Shown in pieces: positions 60,602 through 64,000 of a DNA stretch of 64,000 bases; the stretch's first letter is position 1; each line of letters begins with the position of its first letter. The translations under genes and the position numbers were made by a program. This stretch comes from Parvibaculum lavamentivorans DS-1 (lineage in GTDB: Bacteria > Pseudomonadota > Alphaproteobacteria > Parvibaculales > Parvibaculaceae), in NCBI RefSeq assembly GCF_000017565.1, contig NC_009719.1:3393001-3457000 (forward strand). The letters are read 5' to 3'. The notes under the pieces are model-generated. The model ran no database searches and was not told the DNA's origin. It saw nothing but the letters and a program-made list of their open reading frames with translations.

Positions 60602-60702
60602 GAGTCCGCGCAACAGGTTTTTCTTCTTCAGCCCAATTTTTTTACTAAAGAAATCTTAATGCGCCCCGTCGCATTTGCGCCTCAATTCGGCGCGGCGAAA
60701 AC

Positions 60703-60729
60703 AAAAAGGCCCGGAGCGAACTCCGGGCC
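60703..60729 (-). terminator. Intrinsic terminator of tig
   Basis: GGCCCGGAG (60708-60716), loop CGAA, CTCCGGGCC (60721-60729); on the minus strand T5 follows. It isolates tig from the decarboxylase leader. Confidence 0.9.
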
Positions 60730-60755
60730 TCTTCGTGGCGGGCTGCAGGAGCCGC

Positions 60756-62294
60756 TCAGTCTTCTTTTTTCTTCTTGGCCGGCGCCTTCTTGGCGGCGGG
60801 CTTCGCCTCGCCGTCGTCCGACTTGGCGGCAGCCTTCTTTGCGGCAGGCTTCTTCTTCGGCTTCTCGTCGCCGTGGTCGTGATCGTGGCCGTGATCATGG
60901 TCATGGTCGTGATCATGATCATGATCGTGGTCATGATGGTGATGCTCGTGCTCGTCGGCATCGGGATCGGCAAAGAGCTCGTCCCGGCTCACCACCTTGT
61001 CCTCGACCTTCGCGAGTTCCGCGATGAAGTCGACGACCTTGTCCTCAAAAATCGGCGCACGCAGTTCCTGAATGGCCTGCGGGTTCTGCTGGAAGTAGCG
61101 ATAGAGCTGCTGCTCCTGCCCCGGGAACTGGCGAGCGCGCTCGGCGAGAGCCTGGTTCAGCTCCTGCTCGGTCACGGTGATGTTGTTCTTCTCGCCAACC
61201 TCGGCAAGGAGGAGACCGAGGCGGACACGGCGCTCGGCGATCTTGCGGTATTCCGCCCGCACGTCTTCCTCCGGCTCGTCGAGATCGGCCGCGGTCTTGT
61301 TCTGGTGGCTCAGCTCGTGCTCGAACTGCTGCCAGATCTGCTGGAACTCCTGCTCGACCATTGTCGGCGGGAGCTCGAAGCTGTGCAGCTCGTCCAGCTT
61401 GTCCAGCATGGCGCGCTTCAGGTGCATGCGGGACATCCGGGCATATTCGCCCTTCATCTGCTCGCCAAGCGCCTCGCGCAGCTTCTCCATGCTCTCGAGG
61501 CCGAAGCGCTTCGCCAGCTCGTCATCGAGCTTTACTTCGGCGGGCGCCTTCACTTCCTTCACCTTGACGTCGAAGACAGCATCCTTGCCGGCAAGATGCT
61601 CGGCGCCGTAATCGGCGGGGAAAGCAACCTTCACCTGAGTCTCGTCGCCGACCTTCACACCGACCAGCTGCTCCTCGAAGCCGGGGATGAAACGGCCCGA
61701 GCCGATTTCCAGATTGGCGTCTTCAGCGGAACCGCCTTCAAAGGCTTCGCCGTCGATCTTGCCGACGAAATCGATCGTCAGCAGGTCGCCGGTTTCGGCC
61801 TTGGCACCCTCTTCACGCGGTTCGAAATTCTTCTGGTTCTCGGCGAGGCGCTTCAGCGCGACGTCGATGTCCTCATCTTTTACTTCAGCAGTGAGGCGTT
61901 CGAGCGAAACCTTTGAAAAGTCCGACAGTTCAAAAGCCGGAATGACTTCAAAGCTCATCTTGAATGTGAGGTCGGCCTTGCCGTCCAGCACGTCCTGAAT
62001 TTCGCCTTCGAGGTCGATGGAGGGCTGGAATGCCGGCCGGAGGCTTTCGTCCTGAAGAGCCTGCTGGCTCGACTCGCCAACCGTTTCCTGGATGACGTCG
62101 CCCATGACCTGCTTGCCGAAGGTCTTGCGGAGATGACTGACCGGCACCTTGCCCGGGCGGAAGCCCTTCAGGCGGACCTGATTTTTCATCTCGTCCAACT
62201 TGGCGCCGAGTTTGGCTTCAAGTTCCTGGGAGGGGACCTGAACCTTCAATTCGCGCTTCAGACCGTCCGCGTTTGTAACCGTGACCTGCATCAT
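60756..62294 (-). CDS. tig: Trigger factor with Asp/His-rich and Lys/Ala-rich C-terminal tail
   Basis: Ribosome-associated chaperone and prolyl isomerase, 512 residues. The N-terminal ribosome-binding domain has the loop motif VRLKGFRPGKVPVSHLRKTF; the FKBP-like PPIase domain is around residues 160-245 (GDLLTIDFVGKIDGEAFEGG); the helical chaperone body follows. From about residue 443 the sequence leaves the family and becomes an Asp/His repeat with 15 histidines (DEHEHHHHDHDHDH...) and then a Lys/Ala/Pro tail ending KKKKED. E. coli trigger factor has 432 residues, so the tail adds about 70. A second ATG is adjacent (62291). Confidence 0.95.
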   Translation of the reverse strand: MMQVTVTNADGLKRELKVQVPSQELEAKLGAKLDEMKNQVRLKGFRPGKVPVSHLRKTFGKQVMGDVIQETVGESSQQALQDESLRPAFQPSIDLEGEIQDVLDGKADLTFKMSFEVIPAFELSDFSKVSLERLTAEVKDEDIDVALKRLAENQKNFEPREEGAKAETGDLLTIDFVGKIDGEAFEGGSAEDANLEIGSGRFIPGFEEQLVGVKVGDETQVKVAFPADYGAEHLAGKDAVFDVKVKEVKAPAEVKLDDELAKRFGLESMEKLREALGEQMKGEYARMSRMHLKRAMLDKLDELHSFELPPTMVEQEFQQIWQQFEHELSHQNKTAADLDEPEEDVRAEYRKIAERRVRLGLLLAEVGEKNNITVTEQELNQALAERARQFPGQEQQLYRYFQQNPQAIQELRAPIFEDKVVDFIAELAKVEDKVVSRDELFADPDADEHEHHHHDHDHDHDHDHDHDHGHDHDHGDEKPKKKPAAKKAAAKSDDGEAKPAAKKAPAKKKKED

Positions 62295-62337
62295 TCAATC
62301 CGTTATTTGTCGGCCGTTATTTACCGGGGCTCCGGGC

Positions 62338-62422
<85 letters not shown>

Positions 62423-62534
62423 CAACTGGGCCCTGGCGAGACCCGAAACGATCCAGCCGCTCCCCAAATTGGCGCTCTCTATATCAAGGGCCTCCGGGGA
62501 TTGCCAGTAAAAGCGCAAAGACGAACCGAAGGCG

Positions 62535-64000
62535 TCACAAGACCGGGAGAAGATCCCTCAGAACGGCAGGCAGCATCTCGGGCAGATCCTCGGAGATGAG
62601 GCCGGGGCCGAAGCAGGAGCCGGCCTCGCCATGGAGCCAGACGCCTGCGCATGCCGCCTCGAAGGGGGGCATGGCCTGAGCCAGGAGGCCGAGAATGATG
62701 CCCCCCAGCACATCGCCAGACCCGGCGGTAGCAAGCTCGGGACCACCATTCATGGCAATGGCGGCCCGGCCGTCCGGCGCGGCGACGACCGTGTCGGCGC
62801 CCTTGAGCACGATGATGGCTGACGCCTCGGCAGCGGCGGCCCGGGCGCGGGCAAGCTTGCTCCCCTCCCCCTCGGCTATCCGGGGGAAGAGACGCCCGAA
62901 CTCGCCCTCGTGGGGCGTCATGACGACGGGACCCGCGAAGTAGCCCGCAATGGCAACGAAGAGGTCGCGCGGGATTTCGGCGAAGGAGGTGAGCGCGTCC
63001 GCGTCCAGCACCATGGCCGCGCCGGAGAGGAGCGCGGCCAGCACATTTTCGCGCGTGTGGGCGCCGATTCCCGCGCCGGGGCCGATGAGCAGCGCGTTCT
63101 TGCGCTTGTCCTCAAGGATCGTCGTGAGAGCGTCGGCACCATCGAAGGGCTGGAGCATGACCGATGTCAGATGCGCCGCATTGACGAGGAGCGCGGATGG
63201 CGGCGAGGCGAGTGTGACAAGCCCAGCGCCGGCCCTCAACGCGCCGCGCGCGGCGAGACGGGCCGCGCCTGTATGCGAGGCACCGCCCGAGACGACGACG
63301 GCATGGCCGCGTGTGTATTTGTGGCTGTCGAGGCGCGGACGGGGAAAGGATGACGACCAGAGCTGCGGCTTGTCGATGAATGTTTGCGGGGCAATCTCGT
63401 CGAGTACATCCGGCGCGATGCCGATATCGGCCACCTGCAACTCGCCGCAATGAAGGCGGCCGGGGAGCAGAAGATGACCCGGCTTGGCGCGGAAGAAAGT
63501 CACGGTGAGCGCGGCATCGAAAGCAGCGCCCCTTACCTGCCCCGTATCTCCATCAATACCCGTCGGAATATCGACGGCGACGACGGGCGTTTGCCGTTCG
63601 GCGATACGCGCTATTGCGTCGGCGGCAATGCCCGATACTTCTTTTGATAGGCCAGCGCCGAAGATCGCGTCGACGACCAGGGAAGCACCATGTCCGGCAT
63701 CCGCCGACAGCGGATGGACAGCTCCCGGCCAGCGGTTTGCCGCTTCGGCTGCGTCGCCCTTCAAACGATCGCGGCCGCCGAGAAGGAAGAGCGAAACCGG
63801 CCAGCCCTCCTCCGCCAGCAGGCGCGCGACGACAAAGCCATCACCGCCATTATTGCCGGGACCGCAGAGAACGGAGACAGGGCCCTGAGGGAAGCGCGCG
63901 ACAATCGCCTCTGCGACGGCGCGGCCGGCGTTTTCCATAAGGGCCGTGCCGGGCGTGCCGCGTTCGATGGTCAGCGCGTCGGCGCGGCCCATCTCGGCGA
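62535..64000 (-). CDS. nnr: Bifunctional NAD(P)H-hydrate epimerase/dehydratase (partial, 5' end outside window)
   Basis: Metabolite-repair enzyme acting on hydrated NAD(P)H. The visible 488 codons include the N-terminal epimerase half (TALMENAGRAVAEAIVARF, VLCGPGNNGGDGFVVARLL, VVAVDIPTGIDGDTGQVRGA) and the C-terminal ADP-dependent dehydratase half (VVSGGASHTGAARLAARGAL, VVMTPHEGEFGRLFPR, ATAGSGDVLGGIILGLLAQ). The frame remains open at the window edge, reading ...AEMGRADAL, so only a few N-terminal residues are missing. It follows no obvious partner; tRNA-Leu lies downstream. Confidence 0.93.
   Translation of the reverse strand, partial: AEMGRADALTIERGTPGTALMENAGRAVAEAIVARFPQGPVSVLCGPGNNGGDGFVVARLLAEEGWPVSLFLLGGRDRLKGDAAEAANRWPGAVHPLSADAGHGASLVVDAIFGAGLSKEVSGIAADAIARIAERQTPVVAVDIPTGIDGDTGQVRGAAFDAALTVTFFRAKPGHLLLPGRLHCGELQVADIGIAPDVLDEIAPQTFIDKPQLWSSSFPRPRLDSHKYTRGHAVVVSGGASHTGAARLAARGALRAGAGLVTLASPPSALLVNAAHLTSVMLQPFDGADALTTILEDKRKNALLIGPGAGIGAHTRENVLAALLSGAAMVLDADALTSFAEIPRDLFVAIAGYFAGPVVMTPHEGEFGRLFPRIAEGEGSKLARARAAAAEASAIIVLKGADTVVAAPDGRAAIAMNGGPELATAGSGDVLGGIILGLLAQAMPPFEAACAGVWLHGEAGSCFGPGLISEDLPEMLPAVLRDLLPVL

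Noticed and set aside
60880-60960. Short tandem-like GTGATC/ATGATC run considered as a microsatellite
   Set aside because: It is in frame and encodes the Asp-His repeat of trigger factor; reported as a protein feature instead.

Overview
The window looks like the chromosome of a GC-rich alphaproteobacterium. Evidence includes an lpxI-type lipid A pathway, the block nuoA-N / birA / rnj / mce / DUF1467 / proS / lol / dnaE / rpsB / tsf / pyrH / frr / uppS / cdsA / dxr / rseP / bamA / ompH / lpxD / fabZ / lpxA / lpxI / lpxB, a short proline-tRNA ligase, and intergenic palindromes of a kind familiar from this class. A Parvibaculum-like member of the Hyphomicrobiales is my guess; the genus is not proven. 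Almost everything is transcribed from the minus strand. The exceptions are gltX, gltA, a reductase-like gene, an AHSA1-like gene, a purine permease, an MFS transporter and one ncRNA candidate.

Layout. 1-3.5 kb: the 5' end of a ComEC-type gene, then gltX and gltA, closed by a shared terminator. 3.5-18.8 kb: one long minus-strand envelope and translation block covering lipid A acylation (lpxD, lpxA, lpxI, lpxB), fabZ, the outer-membrane assembly factors bamA and ompH, rseP, isoprenoid and phospholipid enzymes (dxr, uppS, cdsA), frr, pyrH, tsf and rpsB. 18.8-22.3 kb: dnaE. 22.5-25.6 kb: a small accessory insertion with a solitary DUF262 protein, two tiny membrane proteins, a RibD/DHFR-like reductase and an AHSA1/SRPBCC protein. 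25.7-29.0 kb: lolD, a lolC/E permease and proS. 29.1-33.2 kb: a second insertion with a secreted protein of unknown function, another exported protein, an NCS2 purine permease, a promoter-to-terminator ncRNA candidate and palindromic repeats. 33.2-36.5 kb: a DUF1467 protein, methylmalonyl-CoA epimerase, RNase J and biotin ligase. 36.5-50.8 kb: a complete 14-gene nuo operon for respiratory complex I. 51-52.8 kb: tRNA-Asp, tRNA-Val and an MFS transporter. 52.9-58.3 kb: hupB, lon, clpX, clpP. 58.5-62.3 kb: a GNAT enzyme, an ornithine-type decarboxylase with a 35-codon leader ORF, and trigger factor with an Asp/His-rich tail. 62.3-64 kb: tRNA-Leu and a partial nnr gene.

Most of the window is core housekeeping sequence. 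The points that most deserve a second look are the leader peptide ahead of the decarboxylase (60494-60601), the ncRNA candidate (about 32865-33004), the His-rich extension of trigger factor, the solitary DUF262 gene and its operator-like palindrome, and the exported Cys/His protein at 29136-30836. All homology statements come from reading motifs and gene order; no search was run.
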